From Neobacillus bataviensis (GTDB lineage: Bacteria; Bacillota; Bacilli; Bacillales_B; DSM-18226): a stretch of 64,000 nucleotides of DNA. Position 1 is the stretch's first letter; each line of letters begins with the position of its first letter. The DNA is taken from positions 62,001 through 126,000 of the forward strand of contig NZ_JAHXYW010000001.1 of assembly GCF_019969725.1 (NCBI RefSeq), in the 5' to 3' direction. Positions 17,690 to 27,086 of this stretch are shown here, one piece after another. The translations under genes were made by a program, and so were the position numbers. The notes beneath the pieces were generated by a model. That model saw only the letters and a program-made list of their open reading frames with translations. It ran no database searches and had not been told where the DNA came from.

Positions 17690-17779
17690 AATGCATATGT
17701 AAGTGTTGATGAAGTACGAAACTATAATTCTAAAAACAAATTAGTATGGTTTCTTCTTTAAAGAAATTACATATGCATT
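17690..17779. promoter_or_regulatory. Long-arm inverted repeat upstream of the subtilase gene
   Basis: AATGCATATGTAA (17690-17702) and TTACATATGCATT (17767-17779) are perfect 13-base arms separated by 64 bp. They lie 23-112 bp upstream of the subtilase ATG. Either paired repressor sites or a leader stem could be formed. The rest of 17780-17970 is AT-rich and shows nothing else clear. Confidence 0.5.
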
Positions 17780-17967
17780 TACAATTATCAAAAATATTCC
17801 GTCTATTGTAAATTGGGGGAATTTTTAATCAACCATTAATTCATCACAGTAAATTTCTTGTCGATTTATATATTAAATTATCAATTTAAAGGAAAATCTG
17901 TAGAACTTTGTCGCAATTTCTTTTTTAAAAAAATAGAAATCTGTCTAAAGGTTGGGGGAATAATGAA

Positions 17968-18000
17968 AAAAATAAAAAGCCCCCTCATATTTAGCAGGGG
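17968..18000 (-). terminator. Terminator overlapping the helD stop codon
   Basis: CCCCT (17981-17985) pairs with AGGGG (17996-18000), and on the minus strand CTTTTTATTTTTTTC follows. The 5' arm begins inside the last helD codons and the stop codon is in the loop. Confidence 0.8.
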
Positions 18001-20324
18001 TCCCCTAAAACAAAATCTACATTAAAAGCTTCCGCCCTATTTAATAAAAAATCTGACGGATCTCTCCCATATAAATATAATCGATGCATCGGTCTTGTCA
18101 TTGACACGTATAGCAATTTGATGTCCAGGTCTATTTGTGAGTAGGGTTCTTCCAGGCATACGATTAAAACGGAATCAAACTCCAGACCTTTCGATAAATA
18201 AGAAGGCAAAATCACAATATGCCCTTTCTTCATTTCTTCTCTTTCTTCTAATAACTGAATCGGAAGCTGACTATTTTCAAACAGCTGATGGATTCTTTGG
18301 CACTCTCGATCCGTACGTCCAATAATCGCGATGGAGTGGAGCTCTTCCTCTTTGAGTGAGGCAATATCTTGTTCGAGCTTCAGCCTTATCTGGACTGGAT
18401 TCGTTGGATCAATCGTTTTATACAATGGTTTTTGGCCATGCCGTATGACAGGTTCGACCTTCGGCAAATCTTGGTCGATCAATTTAAGGATATCATTTGC
18501 TAAATTCATAATTTCAACAGTTGTTCGGTAGCTTTTTTGTAAGGCTTGATAGTTGGCATTCGGGAAGATATCTTTCAGAACAGGTGTCCAGCTATTCATT
18601 CCCCGATAGGAATGGATTCCTTGAGCCAAGTCCCCAACAATGGTAAACAGGTCTGTTTCAAAGCCTTCTTTTAATGCAGCAAATTGAAAATAGCTGTAAT
18701 CCTGCGCTTCATCAATGAAAATACTGCGCATCTTATATTTTTCATCAATTCCTTCCAATTTGGCCTTCATATAAAAGATCGGGGCTAAATCTTCAAGTTC
18801 GTAGGCTCCTCGATCAAAGATCCTCTGACAATATTTACTTAGCAGCTTGCATTCTTGTTCTTTTAGTGTAGTGGAATGCTTATTGATCAGTTGCGGAGAA
18901 GACATTAGTTCCCTATACAAAGTAAAAATATCTTTCGTGGCAAACGCTTCCATATATTTTTTGACCGCCACCTTTGACTCCTGCTCCACCCTTTTTATCC
19001 TTTGCTCTTTCTTATCCATCAAGTTAACCACTTTTTGTTGTCTAATTTCTGGATCCAGCTTCCGGCTATATACAAACTTCTCAAGTGTTTCTTCATATTT
19101 CTTGTTAAGGTTTGATAGCATGATGGATTTCTTCTTTTTTAAATCACTTTCTAATAGTGTTTTTATTTTTCCAATCCGTTTATAGATTGGTAAATACGTA
19201 TATTCTTTTAAAAATAGTGTTTTGAGCTTTTTGCCCTTCATCAGAACGGATTTTTCAACGATGAAATCCTCGCTTGGGGCAAGATTTAATTCCAATTCAT
19301 TCACATAATTTTGGATTAATTCCTTAAATTCGAGCGAACCCTTGAAGCTTGATACCCATTTGATTGACTTATTTTTTCCGGTATCTTCAAGGAGCTTCAT
19401 CAGCTTGGAATTAGGAGAAAATAGTTTTATTTTCTGACCCAAACAGCTTCTCATAAAATCAATATAGGTGGTTTGATTAATCTTATTTACCCCTAGTTCC
19501 GGCAGGACGGCCGATATATAATCAATAAACAGTCGGTTTGGTGCTAGAATCATTAATTTTTCTGGAGGAAATTGATAACCTAAGGAATAGAGAAAGTAGG
19601 ATATTCTATGGAGTGCGATTGTTGTTTTCCCGCTTCCAGCGGCCCCTTGGACGATAATCGGGTGTTTCAGTGATGCCCGGATTACTTCATTTTGCTCATT
19701 TTGAATGGTTGCTACGATTTCGGTTAATCGATTGTCAGCTTTGCCTGACAAGGATTTCTGCAAAAGTTCATCATGTGTAGTTAAATCAATGTCCCTGATT
19801 TCTTTTAATAATCCATGGACAATTTCATACTGCCTCTTTAAGGCTAAATAACCCGTTTGTGTCTCCCCATATGCTTCATAAGACACCTCTCCCAACCGTC
19901 CGTCATAGTAGACATTGGCAATTGGCGATCTCCAATCGACGATGATCGGCTGCTGTGTCACTCGGTCAAACAGGGATACCTTGCCTATGTACAACGATTC
20001 TTCCTTTTTCGTGCTATCGCTCGTAAAATCAATCCTTGAAAAATAAGGTTTGCCAATCACGCTTTCTAACCTTTTGAGTTCACTTTCCGCTAATCCAAGA
20101 AAACTGGCATTCGCGAGGAGATCGGTATAGCTCGTACTGCTATCCTTAGAATTTAGATCGGCAAAAGATTGTTTCATATTTTCAACGAAAAATTCCTTAT
20201 TCCCCTTCGAAATATCTAAAACAGTTCGGATATATTCCTTCGTAAACTCTAACCGCTCTACTTCTGCTTGATAGTCTTTATGGTCACGGACAGACACTTG
20301 ATCCTTGGCGCTCATCCTATTCAC
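17991..20324 (-). CDS. helD: HelD-type RNA polymerase recycling helicase
   Basis: 777 residues, matching Bacillus subtilis HelD (about 774). The N-terminal coiled arm (residues 1-90) enters the secondary channel of RNA polymerase in HelD structures. The superfamily 1 motor has Walker A GAAGSGKT (227-234), a DEAQDYS Walker B, a GDLAQGIHSYRG motif and a C-terminal SKGLEFDSV/YVSMTRP block. HelD removes stalled polymerase from DNA using ATP. The proposed start is GTG at 20324, after GAGAGGTGAG; an ATG three codons later is also possible. The gene is monocistronic and followed by a terminator. Confidence 0.93.
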   Translation of the reverse strand: MNRMSAKDQVSVRDHKDYQAEVERLEFTKEYIRTVLDISKGNKEFFVENMKQSFADLNSKDSSTSYTDLLANASFLGLAESELKRLESVIGKPYFSRIDFTSDSTKKEESLYIGKVSLFDRVTQQPIIVDWRSPIANVYYDGRLGEVSYEAYGETQTGYLALKRQYEIVHGLLKEIRDIDLTTHDELLQKSLSGKADNRLTEIVATIQNEQNEVIRASLKHPIIVQGAAGSGKTTIALHRISYFLYSLGYQFPPEKLMILAPNRLFIDYISAVLPELGVNKINQTTYIDFMRSCLGQKIKLFSPNSKLMKLLEDTGKNKSIKWVSSFKGSLEFKELIQNYVNELELNLAPSEDFIVEKSVLMKGKKLKTLFLKEYTYLPIYKRIGKIKTLLESDLKKKKSIMLSNLNKKYEETLEKFVYSRKLDPEIRQQKVVNLMDKKEQRIKRVEQESKVAVKKYMEAFATKDIFTLYRELMSSPQLINKHSTTLKEQECKLLSKYCQRIFDRGAYELEDLAPIFYMKAKLEGIDEKYKMRSIFIDEAQDYSYFQFAALKEGFETDLFTIVGDLAQGIHSYRGMNSWTPVLKDIFPNANYQALQKSYRTTVEIMNLANDILKLIDQDLPKVEPVIRHGQKPLYKTIDPTNPVQIRLKLEQDIASLKEEELHSIAIIGRTDRECQRIHQLFENSQLPIQLLEEREEMKKGHIVILPSYLSKGLEFDSVLIVCLEEPYSQIDLDIKLLYVSMTRPMHRLYLYGRDPSDFLLNRAEAFNVDFVLGDPC

Positions 20325-20428
20325 ACCTCACCTCTCAATTCAATTTTCGAAGCATGGGATAATTAAGATTAAACAAAACTTTTATCCTAGTCAAGTTTAA
20401 AGGCCGTGGCCAAGCCTCTCTTGTTGAA

Positions 20429-20449
20429 CCACGAGAACCGTCCCAGTGG
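20429..20449 (-). repeat. REP-like repeat copy 2
   Basis: On the minus strand it reads CCACTGGGACGGTTCTCGTGG, whose ends CCAC/GTGG pair around the GGGACGGTTCTC core. It lies between the divergent helD and coat-protein genes. Confidence 0.6.
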
Positions 20450-20506
20450 AGCTAGCGTATGTTATTAATGTAAGCTAATTCAAAAAAAATGAAGGAGGAA
20501 AAATAT

Positions 20507-21013
20507 ATGGGGAAAAGAAAGGGCCATGATTTTGATGGTCACTGCGTGTGTGATGTAGTTCGGACAATAAAGGATATACAGGATAATGCTGTTAGTCCTA
20601 TAGAATGTGAGGAGTGTACCAGTTGTTTTAATGAGCCGCTTGGTTCATTGGTATCACCAACAAACGAGGAACCGGTCGACACTCGTGTTTTCGTTTTATC
20701 AAATGCGGATGGTTCGCCGTTTCATGCATTCTTTAGTGGTCAAAACGAAGCATGTGTATCCATCTTCTTCCGTGTTGAGGAAGTATTTGATAACTGCTGC
20801 GCTACCCTTCGAGTATTGATCCCCGGTCATTGCCAAGACGGCGGGTTTTGTCCTGTCCAGCTTGTGTCCAGCAATGACCGATGCTGTATTGATCTTAGAA
20901 ATGTCTGCCAAGTAGATCGATTCATGGCAAGCCACGACTGTATTACAGTCGATTTAAAATGCTTCTGCGCTGTTCAATGTATTGCCGATGTATTTTTAGG
21001 AATTTGTGACTAA
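20507..21013 (+). CDS. CotY/CotZ-family spore coat protein
   Basis: 168 residues from the ATG at 20507, which AAGGAGG precedes by eight bases. It is cysteine-rich (about 17 Cys) with motifs such as HCVCDVVRTIKDIQD near the N-terminus, CEECTSCF, and CFCAVQCIADVFLGICD at the end. These are typical of the CotY/CotZ crust and exosporium proteins, which form disulfide-linked sheets on the spore surface. CotZ of Bacillus subtilis is 148 residues and CotY 162. Expression in the mother cell late in sporulation is expected, but I could not assign a sigma-K promoter with confidence. A hairpin follows at 21073-21100. Confidence 0.9.
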   Translation: MGKRKGHDFDGHCVCDVVRTIKDIQDNAVSPIECEECTSCFNEPLGSLVSPTNEEPVDTRVFVLSNADGSPFHAFFSGQNEACVSIFFRVEEVFDNCCATLRVLIPGHCQDGGFCPVQLVSSNDRCCIDLRNVCQVDRFMASHDCITVDLKCFCAVQCIADVFLGICD

Positions 21014-21072
21014 CATTAAACCATTAGAAATTTGCCTCTTCCTTTAGCCCGCATGTCTATACCCTATCGTTA

Positions 21073-21102
21073 AAAGGTGCGCCATTATTGGCACACCTTT
21101 AC
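21073..21102 (+). terminator. Terminator of the spore coat gene
   Basis: AAAGGTGCGCC (21073-21083) pairs with GGCACACCTTT (21090-21100) with one mismatch; only a short U-run follows. Confidence 0.65.
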
Positions 21103-21283
21103 TCAAGACCTTCATCAGGAACATCTTCACTTACATAAATTTCATTTTAGTAAAAAACTCCTAGTAAAACGAGTATTTGGTCGCGTTTTGATTCGGACAA
21201 GGCCTGAATATACTCTAATTGATTCTAAAAATTTCCAAAGTGGAATTTCCACCACTTATAGGTTTTAGAACAGGAGGTCATAA

Positions 21284-22012
21284 ATGATTGTATTTGAACG
21301 GGTAAATAAGTTTTATGGGGATTTTCACGTCTTAAAAGATATTAATCTCACCATCCATCAAGGTGAAGTTGTTGTCGTCATTGGTCCTTCCGGTTCCGGC
21401 AAAAGTACCTTGCTGCGTTGTATCAATCATTTGGAAACCATCTCGGACGGGACACTCACCGTAAATGGGATATCTGTAGGAGATAAAAAAACAGATATCA
21501 ATCAGCTGAGGCGTAATATCGGCATGGTTTTTCAGCATTTTTATTTATATCCCCACAAAACGGTACTTGAAAATATTACTCTAGCTCCCAAAAAAGTATT
21601 GGGCCAAACGGAAATGGAAGCTAAGGACACAGCCAAACATTATCTTGATAAGGTCGGGATTTTAGATAAGGCTGAAGCCTACCCTTCCCAGCTTTCTGGC
21701 GGCCAGCAGCAGCGTGTAGCCATAGCCCGCGGTCTCGCCATGAAACCGCAAATCATGCTTTTCGATGAACCTACCTCTGCACTGGACCCTGAAATGATCG
21801 GTGAAGTCCTGGATGTGATGAAAACCCTCGCCAAGGAAGGCATGACGATGGTCGTCGTCACCCATGAAATGGGCTTTGCCCGCGAAGTTGCCGATCGAAT
21901 CGTCTTTATGGATGAGGGGCGAATATTGGAAGAAGCAATTCCGGCTGAATTTTATAAGAATCCCCGTGAAGAACGGGCTCGCCTATTTCTCAGCCGTATT
22001 TTAAATCATTAA
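21284..22012 (+). CDS. glnQ: Polar amino-acid (glutamine-type) ABC transporter ATPase
   Basis: 242 residues. Walker [10 protein letters not shown] (34-42), Q-loop FQH near 84, signature LSGGQ (137-141), Walker B IMLFDE (157-162) and the switch histidine in [10 protein letters not shown]. This matches the GlnQ/ArtP branch that energises polar amino-acid uptake. The ATG follows AGGAGG. The gene order ATPase, binding protein, permease, permease is that of Bacillus subtilis glnQHMP. A 13-base palindrome (GTGGAATTTCCAC, 21240-21252) lies just upstream and could be an operator; no GlnR/TnrA box is visible. Glutamine versus glutamate specificity cannot be told from sequence. Confidence 0.93.
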   Translation: MIVFERVNKFYGDFHVLKDINLTIHQGEVVVVIGPSGSGKSTLLRCINHLETISDGTLTVNGISVGDKKTDINQLRRNIGMVFQHFYLYPHKTVLENITLAPKKVLGQTEMEAKDTAKHYLDKVGILDKAEAYPSQLSGGQQQRVAIARGLAMKPQIMLFDEPTSALDPEMIGEVLDVMKTLAKEGMTMVVVTHEMGFAREVADRIVFMDEGRILEEAIPAEFYKNPREERARLFLSRILNH

Positions 22013-22027
22013 TGGGAGGGAAATGAA

Positions 22028-22834
22028 TTGTTCAAAACGAAACATATCGTAAAATTGGTGTTGGTAACCATCGTGGCTGCCCTTTTTCTTGCAGGCTGCG
22101 GGAAGGACAAGGCCTCTACTGGTTCCAGCAAGGATGTGCTTGCAAAGATCAAGGAAGATAAAAAAATTGTGTTTGGCGTTAAATATGACACGCGTTTGTT
22201 TGGATTGAAAAATCCTAAGACTGGTGAGGTCGAAGGATTTGACATCGATCTTTCTAAAGCACTTGCAGAAGAAATGTTTGGCAAGGATGTAAAGCCGTCG
22301 TACGTTGAAGTTACTTCGAAAACGAGGGTAGGCCTCCTGAATAACGGCAAGGTCGATGCGGTCGTTGCAACCATGACCATTACGGAAGAACGTAAAAAAG
22401 AAGTAGACTTCACAGATGTCTATTTTGACGCCGGGCAGTCCTTGCTTGTAAAAAAAGGCAGCAAGATTCAAGGCTTGCAAGACTTGAAAAAAGGCACGAC
22501 GGTGCTGGCGGTAAAAGGCTCAACCTCTGCGATCAATATTCGTGAGAAGGCGCCTGAAACTACTGTCCTCGAATACGAAAACTATGCTGAAGCTTTCACC
22601 GCCTTAAAGGCTGGTAAAGGTGATGCCCTGACTACAGATGATTCCATCCTTTATGGTATGGCCGAAGAAGATCCGTCCTTTGAACTGGTTGGAGGAACAT
22701 TTACCGAGGAGCCGTACGGGATTGCCGTTAAAAAAGGCAACCAAGAGCTTGTCGATGCATTGAATAAAGCATTAAAAAGCCTGAAGGACTCTGGAAAGTA
22801 CGATGAAATTAAGAATAAATGGATTAAAAATTAA
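22028..22834 (+). CDS. glnH: Amino-acid ABC transporter substrate-binding lipoprotein
   Basis: 268 residues with a lipoprotein signal (LFLAGC, acylated Cys24). The periplasmic-binding-protein type 2 fold follows, with the family 3 solute-binding signature around GFDIDLSKALAEEMFG and the ligand-contact regions MTITEERKKEVDFTDVYFDAGQ. It would capture glutamine or glutamate at the membrane surface and deliver it to the two permease proteins. The TTG at 22028 follows GGGAGGG by seven bases and lies 15 bp after the ATPase gene. A stem-loop after it (22887-22931) probably raises its level relative to the permeases. Confidence 0.92.
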   Translation: MFKTKHIVKLVLVTIVAALFLAGCGKDKASTGSSKDVLAKIKEDKKIVFGVKYDTRLFGLKNPKTGEVEGFDIDLSKALAEEMFGKDVKPSYVEVTSKTRVGLLNNGKVDAVVATMTITEERKKEVDFTDVYFDAGQSLLVKKGSKIQGLQDLKKGTTVLAVKGSTSAINIREKAPETTVLEYENYAEAFTALKAGKGDALTTDDSILYGMAEEDPSFELVGGTFTEEPYGIAVKKGNQELVDALNKALKSLKDSGKYDEIKNKWIKN

Positions 22835-22886
22835 AACTATTTCTTTACGAAACAGCCAAAATCAATGATTTAAACCCGGTTTCTCG

Positions 22887-22931
22887 TCAGGATGGGGAGT
22901 CGTCTGTCTAAAACACACCTTCCCTTCCTGA
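22887..22931 (+). other. Intercistronic stem-loop in the gln operon
   Basis: TCAGGATGGGGAG (22887-22899) pairs with CTTCCCTTCCTGA (22919-22931) with one mismatch and one G-U. No U-run follows, so it is more likely an mRNA-stabilising or partial-termination element between the binding-protein gene and the permease genes. Confidence 0.6.
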
Positions 22932-22950
22932 TTTATGAGGAGGAGATCGA

Positions 22951-23589
22951 TTGCTGGATTTCACGATACTAACGAATCATCTAGATTCCTTTTTGGAAGG
23001 CTTAGAAATAACCCTTATTTCTAGTTTAATAGCTTTATTGTGCAGCTTTATTTTAGGAACCCTTCTGGCCATCATGCGAATTGCCCCCATTAAACATCTT
23101 AACTGGCTGGGGACGGCTTATATTGAATTTATTCGTAATATACCTGTACTGGTTATCGTGTTTTTCACCTATCTAGCAGGAAACTTTGGCGGAATGATAG
23201 CAGGAACCATCGGCTTAACCATCTACACTGCCGCTTTCATCGCCGAAGCCATCCGGGCAGGAATTCTATCCGTACCAAAGGGACAAATGGAGGCGGCCCG
23301 CTCGACAGGCTTGAGTTACGGACAGGCCATGAGATGGATTATACTCCCTCAGGCTATAAAAATCGTAATCCCTCCCCTTGGCAACCAATTTATTAATTTG
23401 GTAAAAAATTCATCGTTGTTAGCTGTTGTCGCAGGCGGCGATTTAATGTATCAGGGGGATTTAATATCGGCAAAAACATACGTCACTTTTGATACTTATA
23501 TTTTTGTAGCCTTATTTTATTTAGTTTTAACTATCCCTTTAAGTCTTGGCGTCCGATTTTTAGAAAAGCGCCTTGCTAGAAGTAATTAA
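22951..23589 (+). CDS. glnM: Amino-acid ABC transporter permease 1
   Basis: 212 residues, about five membrane helices, in the HisM/GlnM class. The cytoplasmic coupling motif EAARSTGLSYGQAMRWIILPQA (around residues 112-133) is the EAA loop that docks on the ATPase. The TTG start follows GAGGAG. Only nine bases separate it from the second permease gene. With that gene it forms the heterodimeric channel. Confidence 0.9.
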   Translation: MLDFTILTNHLDSFLEGLEITLISSLIALLCSFILGTLLAIMRIAPIKHLNWLGTAYIEFIRNIPVLVIVFFTYLAGNFGGMIAGTIGLTIYTAAFIAEAIRAGILSVPKGQMEAARSTGLSYGQAMRWIILPQAIKIVIPPLGNQFINLVKNSSLLAVVAGGDLMYQGDLISAKTYVTFDTYIFVALFYLVLTIPLSLGVRFLEKRLARSN

Positions 23590-23601
23590 GGAGGTTAAGT
23601 G

Positions 23602-24264
23602 ATGGATTTTCTAGCACCTTTCATGGAAGTCTACACATTCGACAATTTTAAATTTTTGCTAGAGGGTTTTGGGGTCACCTTGAAGGTCGCTGCCATTTCC
23701 ATTGTGCTCAGCTTCCTTATTGGTGGTCTTATCGGCACGCTTAGGTATATGCAGATTCCCGTCATTACTCCTTTACTTGCTGTGATAGTCGAGACGATTC
23801 GGAACCTTCCTTTGCTGCTCATCATCTTCTTCACCTATTTTGCCTTGCCTGAAATCGGAATTGAAATGGAAATCTCGACGGCAGCGATTGCCGCCTTGAC
23901 AGTCTTTGAATCAGCCATGCTGTCAGAAATAATCCGAAGCGGATTGAATTCCATCGAAAAAGGCCAGATTGAAGCAGGACGTGCTTCAGGGCTAAGCTAC
24001 CTCCAGACATTACGTTACATCATTTTGCCCCAAGCTCTGAAAAGAATGGTCCCTCCGATTGTCAGCCAATTTATTTCACTGCTTAAAGATACATCGTTAG
24101 CCGTCGTCATTGCCTTGCCGGATTTATTGCATAACGGACAAATCATTTACGCCCAAAAAGGATCGTATGTAATACCTATATTCCTTCTGGTGGCATCCAT
24201 GTACTTTATCGTAAATTATGCGCTGTCACTTCTTGCGAGAAGGTTAGAATTAAGACAAACATAA
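23602..24264 (+). CDS. glnP: Amino-acid ABC transporter permease 2
   Basis: 220 residues with the same topology and an EAA loop (EAGRASGLSYLQTLRYIILPQA). It is the second half of the channel heterodimer. The ATG at 23602 is seven bases after AAGGAGG; the GTG three bases upstream is too close to the site. It is the last gene of the operon, closed by a strong terminator. Confidence 0.9.
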   Translation: MDFLAPFMEVYTFDNFKFLLEGFGVTLKVAAISIVLSFLIGGLIGTLRYMQIPVITPLLAVIVETIRNLPLLLIIFFTYFALPEIGIEMEISTAAIAALTVFESAMLSEIIRSGLNSIEKGQIEAGRASGLSYLQTLRYIILPQALKRMVPPIVSQFISLLKDTSLAVVIALPDLLHNGQIIYAQKGSYVIPIFLLVASMYFIVNYALSLLARRLELRQT

Positions 24265-24266
24265 CA

Positions 24267-24299
24267 AGTCCGGCTCCGTTCATTGAGCTGGACTTTTTC
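24267..24299 (+). terminator. Terminator of the gln operon
   Basis: AGTCCGGCTC (24267-24276) pairs with GAGCTGGACT (24285-24294) with one G-U, followed by TTTTT. Confidence 0.9.
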
Positions 24300-24385
24300 G
24301 TTTGTTACTATGGAAAAAATATATAATGCTTTGCAATTTATACTAATATAAATCTAATAACATAACCGCAGAAAGGACGAGAAAA

Positions 24386-25165
24386 ATGATTATTCGCGAA
24401 CGGGAACATAGCTTTATCTTGATTTCCCAGCATGACCATGCCAAAATATCAGGGGTAATTGCGCAAAATTGGAAGGATTCCTATTTTAATGGTGTGGAAA
24501 AAAAGGCGGAAGTCGTTCTTGGCATTTATGAGCATGATCGAGGCTGGATCGAACCAGATGCCGCTCCGTTATGGAATAGCAACAAGCAAAAACCGCACTC
24601 ATTTACAGATTTCCCCCTTGATTTAAAGGTTGCCTATTACAAAAAAGGGATTGATGAAGTTGAAAAAATGAGCAAGTACGCCAGTCTTCTTTGCAGTTTA
24701 CATTATGTCTCTTTTCTTCAATATGAAGAGGATCCCATCGGAGCAAAATTTGTAGAAGACGAAATCACCAGGCAGCTGCACCTATTAAAAGCGTGTGGGA
24801 TATTAGGAAAAATGAGTAAGGAAAAACAGTTACAGTACCATCTCAACATCTTAAAATTCTGCGATAACCTCTCACTATATATTTGCCTAAACGAACCAGG
24901 AGCTAAAAAAGAAAGAGAGCATCCTTTTTATAAAAACGGCATCTCCCCTTCTTTCTCTTTTTCCAAAAATATGCCAATCCAGGTCAAATGGTCTGATCAA
25001 GAAACGGTCTCGCTCTCGGTGTCTCCTCTAGAAAAAGAAATACAGGTGCAATTACTGTATAAGGAAGTTAAAAAAGAAGATATCATCGCGAACGGGCTGC
25101 TATCAGTTTATTCAAAAACCCCCTTTTCCCATAAAAATGTGGCGTTGGCAGCTGGTATCAACTAA
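24386..25165 (+). CDS. DUF3891 family protein
   Basis: 259 residues, cytoplasmic, without signal or membrane segments. The N-terminus (IIREREHSFILISQHDHAKISG, a GIYEHDRGWIE stretch with conserved His/Asp, and DFPLDLKVAYYKKGIDEVE) identifies the DUF3891 family. The conserved histidines and aspartates (QHDH, EHD) suggest a metal-binding alpha-helical fold of HD-like type, but no function is established. It is a single gene that ends 12 bp from the convergent DNA glycosylase gene. Confidence 0.8.
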   Translation: MIIREREHSFILISQHDHAKISGVIAQNWKDSYFNGVEKKAEVVLGIYEHDRGWIEPDAAPLWNSNKQKPHSFTDFPLDLKVAYYKKGIDEVEKMSKYASLLCSLHYVSFLQYEEDPIGAKFVEDEITRQLHLLKACGILGKMSKEKQLQYHLNILKFCDNLSLYICLNEPGAKKEREHPFYKNGISPSFSFSKNMPIQVKWSDQETVSLSVSPLEKEIQVQLLYKEVKKEDIIANGLLSVYSKTPFSHKNVALAAGIN

Positions 25166-25176
25166 GAAATGCCCCA

Positions 25177-25812
25177 TTAGTTTTGTTGAGTAATCACATA
25201 CTCAGCCTTTTGATGTCTCGAAACATATTTATTATCGGTAACCCAGAAACGCCAAGGATAGTCCCTCGCTTCGCCAGAGTTGTCAATTCCAATCCGTTTC
25301 CCCGCGGATATGCTTTCCGGACGGAATCCTGCTGCAACAAATAATGGAGGTAGAGTCAATTGGTGTCCATAGTCCACCATGGTAATTGCCAATGATTTGG
25401 TCAGTTTTCCGGGTCCGTCCGTCAGTTTTGTCACATCATCTATCCCTCTCCTGGTTTTCATCAGCCCGATGCCGTATACAGGTTCCAGGGCCCGTATTAA
25501 AACCGCTTCAGGATTTTCTTCCCCTCCGCTGACTACATTGAAAAGGCAATGTGTATGCATTAAATAAGTATAAGCAAGGCCGGAACGATGAAACATGATC
25601 TCCGTTCTTGGCGTCCGTTTGTTATTAAAGCTGTGTGCAGCTCTGTCACCGGGACCAATGTAGGCTTCTGATTCTACAATATATCCAGCGGCTATCCCCT
25701 CATCCGTTTCTTTCACAAGGAGGCTTCCGAGCAATGCCTTTGCCAATTCAAGTGTAGGCTGTTCAAAAAACGACTGTGGTAATGGAACAAGTTCTTTAGC
25801 CAAATCTCCCAA
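25177..25812 (-). CDS. 3-methyladenine DNA glycosylase (AAG/MPG type)
   Basis: About 211 residues, in the mammalian-type alkyladenine glycosylase family that excises alkylated and deaminated purines. Family hallmarks are seen: LLGSLLVKE, the catalytic region VESEAYIGPGDRAAHSFNNKRTPRTEIMF, LMHTHCLFNVVSG, and DGPGKLTKSLAI. The active-site glutamate lies in VESEAY. The start is TTG at 25812, seven bases after GGAGG; the longer frame overlaps that site. It is monocistronic base-excision repair, homologous to Bacillus subtilis YxlJ. Confidence 0.92.
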   Translation of the reverse strand: MGDLAKELVPLPQSFFEQPTLELAKALLGSLLVKETDEGIAAGYIVESEAYIGPGDRAAHSFNNKRTPRTEIMFHRSGLAYTYLMHTHCLFNVVSGGEENPEAVLIRALEPVYGIGLMKTRRGIDDVTKLTDGPGKLTKSLAITMVDYGHQLTLPPLFVAAGFRPESISAGKRIGIDNSGEARDYPWRFWVTDNKYVSRHQKAEYVITQQN

Positions 25813-25990
25813 AATGAATACCTCCAATAAAATGATTGAACATAGAGAAAAAAATCGTATGGTATGAATTTACCATTTTATTTTTAAATTTCAATTTCTT
25901 AGTCGATTGTCAAAAAAATTGTTATAATATAGCACATATGGAAGATGTTCGATGAACTTTATCGATTCCTGCAGAAGAAGGAGAAAAGCA

Positions 25991-26863
25991 ATGATCTGGT
26001 TAATTATTTTGACACTATTACTTGCTGCATCAGCCGCCTGGTTAGGTTATACCGTAAAAAAAGAAAAAGCTAAACAAAAAGTATTGCGAAGCAACCATTT
26101 CGAAGAGCTTGCTGCTATGAAGGAAATCCAGAAAGCTTCTATGGAAACAGCAGCAGCCACCTATGATGAGAAAGTATTCCTTTTGTCTGAATCCTACCAA
26201 CGTGAACTAGAAAAGCTGATGATTGAAAATGAAGCGATCCGAAAAAATTATCGAAACCCTGGGGAAATCAAAACCCATCAAATACTAGAAAATTTTAAAA
26301 ATGATTTAATTCGAAAAAGAATTATTCCGCCAGATGAAATGATTATCATGCCGAATATTTTTATCCCGGAAGGAAACGGAAGTACTAGGCAGATTGATCA
26401 TCTTGTACTTTTATCAACAGGTATCTATTTAATAGAGACCAAACACTGGAAAGGCCATATTGTCATGGGATTAAATAGAATGGGCAGCCACAAGTTTTCT
26501 TTCTTAACCGATTTAGTAGACCATGAAAAAGAGAAAACACTGATCTTTACTAAAGGTGATTCGGGAGAATTAACCGTAAAAACATTAGATAACCCCATTT
26601 GCCAGATTCAACAAACTGCCGTCCTCCTATCCAATTATTTACAGAGTCAAGATATTAAAACATGGATCAACACTTTGGTGTTTTTTAATCACGATGAAAA
26701 AGAAGTTCACGATTGGTCGGATAACAGCATCGTTAAACGGATTTCGACTCAAGACCAATTACAACAGTATTTTATTCATGAACTCACATCCCGAGATAGA
26801 ATATACGGAGCTTTTCAGCTAAAAAATATCAAGCAGATTATCGATAATGCCAATTATTTTTAA
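25991..26863 (+). CDS. Membrane-anchored NERD-domain protein
   Basis: 290 residues. One N-terminal membrane segment (MIWLIILTLLLAASAAWLGY) is followed by a coiled stretch (about 30-85) and a NERD domain (about 95-210). The nuclease-related core is present: EIKTHQIL, STRQIDHLVLLSTGIYLIETKHWKG, with the aspartate and the E-x-K catalytic-type residues. NERD proteins are presumed DNA-processing enzymes; activity is unproven. The ATG at 25991 is seven bases after AAGGAG, much better placed than the upstream in-frame ATG at 25952. A TATAAT box lies at 25923-25928. Confidence 0.85.
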   Translation: MIWLIILTLLLAASAAWLGYTVKKEKAKQKVLRSNHFEELAAMKEIQKASMETAAATYDEKVFLLSESYQRELEKLMIENEAIRKNYRNPGEIKTHQILENFKNDLIRKRIIPPDEMIIMPNIFIPEGNGSTRQIDHLVLLSTGIYLIETKHWKGHIVMGLNRMGSHKFSFLTDLVDHEKEKTLIFTKGDSGELTVKTLDNPICQIQQTAVLLSNYLQSQDIKTWINTLVFFNHDEKEVHDWSDNSIVKRISTQDQLQQYFIHELTSRDRIYGAFQLKNIKQIIDNANYF

Positions 26864-27086
26864 CTTTTAACCAACTAAAGTCTGGTCATAAAACTTGTTT
26901 TAAAGAATATCTATGTTAATAGGAAACGTAAGTCTTAACTTTTACATGGAGAAGCCAGAGGAATGAAACTCACTTAGGTCAGGAGGGGAGCTAGGATAAG
27001 CCTTCAGGTTATGATCCAGTTGCTTACACTTATAGTGATGATCATTGGGCTGGCTGTAAAAGACAACAATTAAGACTAGACACCGC
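26864..27086 (+). other. Long non-coding 3' region of the NERD gene
   Basis: About 220 bp separate the NERD stop from its terminator. An AGGAGGGG sequence (about 26981) and a 20-codon hydrophobic frame (27011-27073) are present, but the spacing between them is too long for normal initiation. It may be a long 3' UTR or a small RNA. I do not recognise a structured RNA family. Confidence 0.35.

Noticed and set aside
21240..21252. Palindrome GTGGAATTTCCAC as a GlnR/TnrA box at the gln operon
   Set aside because: It does not fit TGTNA-N7-TNACA; a different regulator or chance is more likely.
27011..27073. 20-codon hydrophobic frame
   Set aside because: No ribosome site at a normal distance; kept only as a remark in the region entry.
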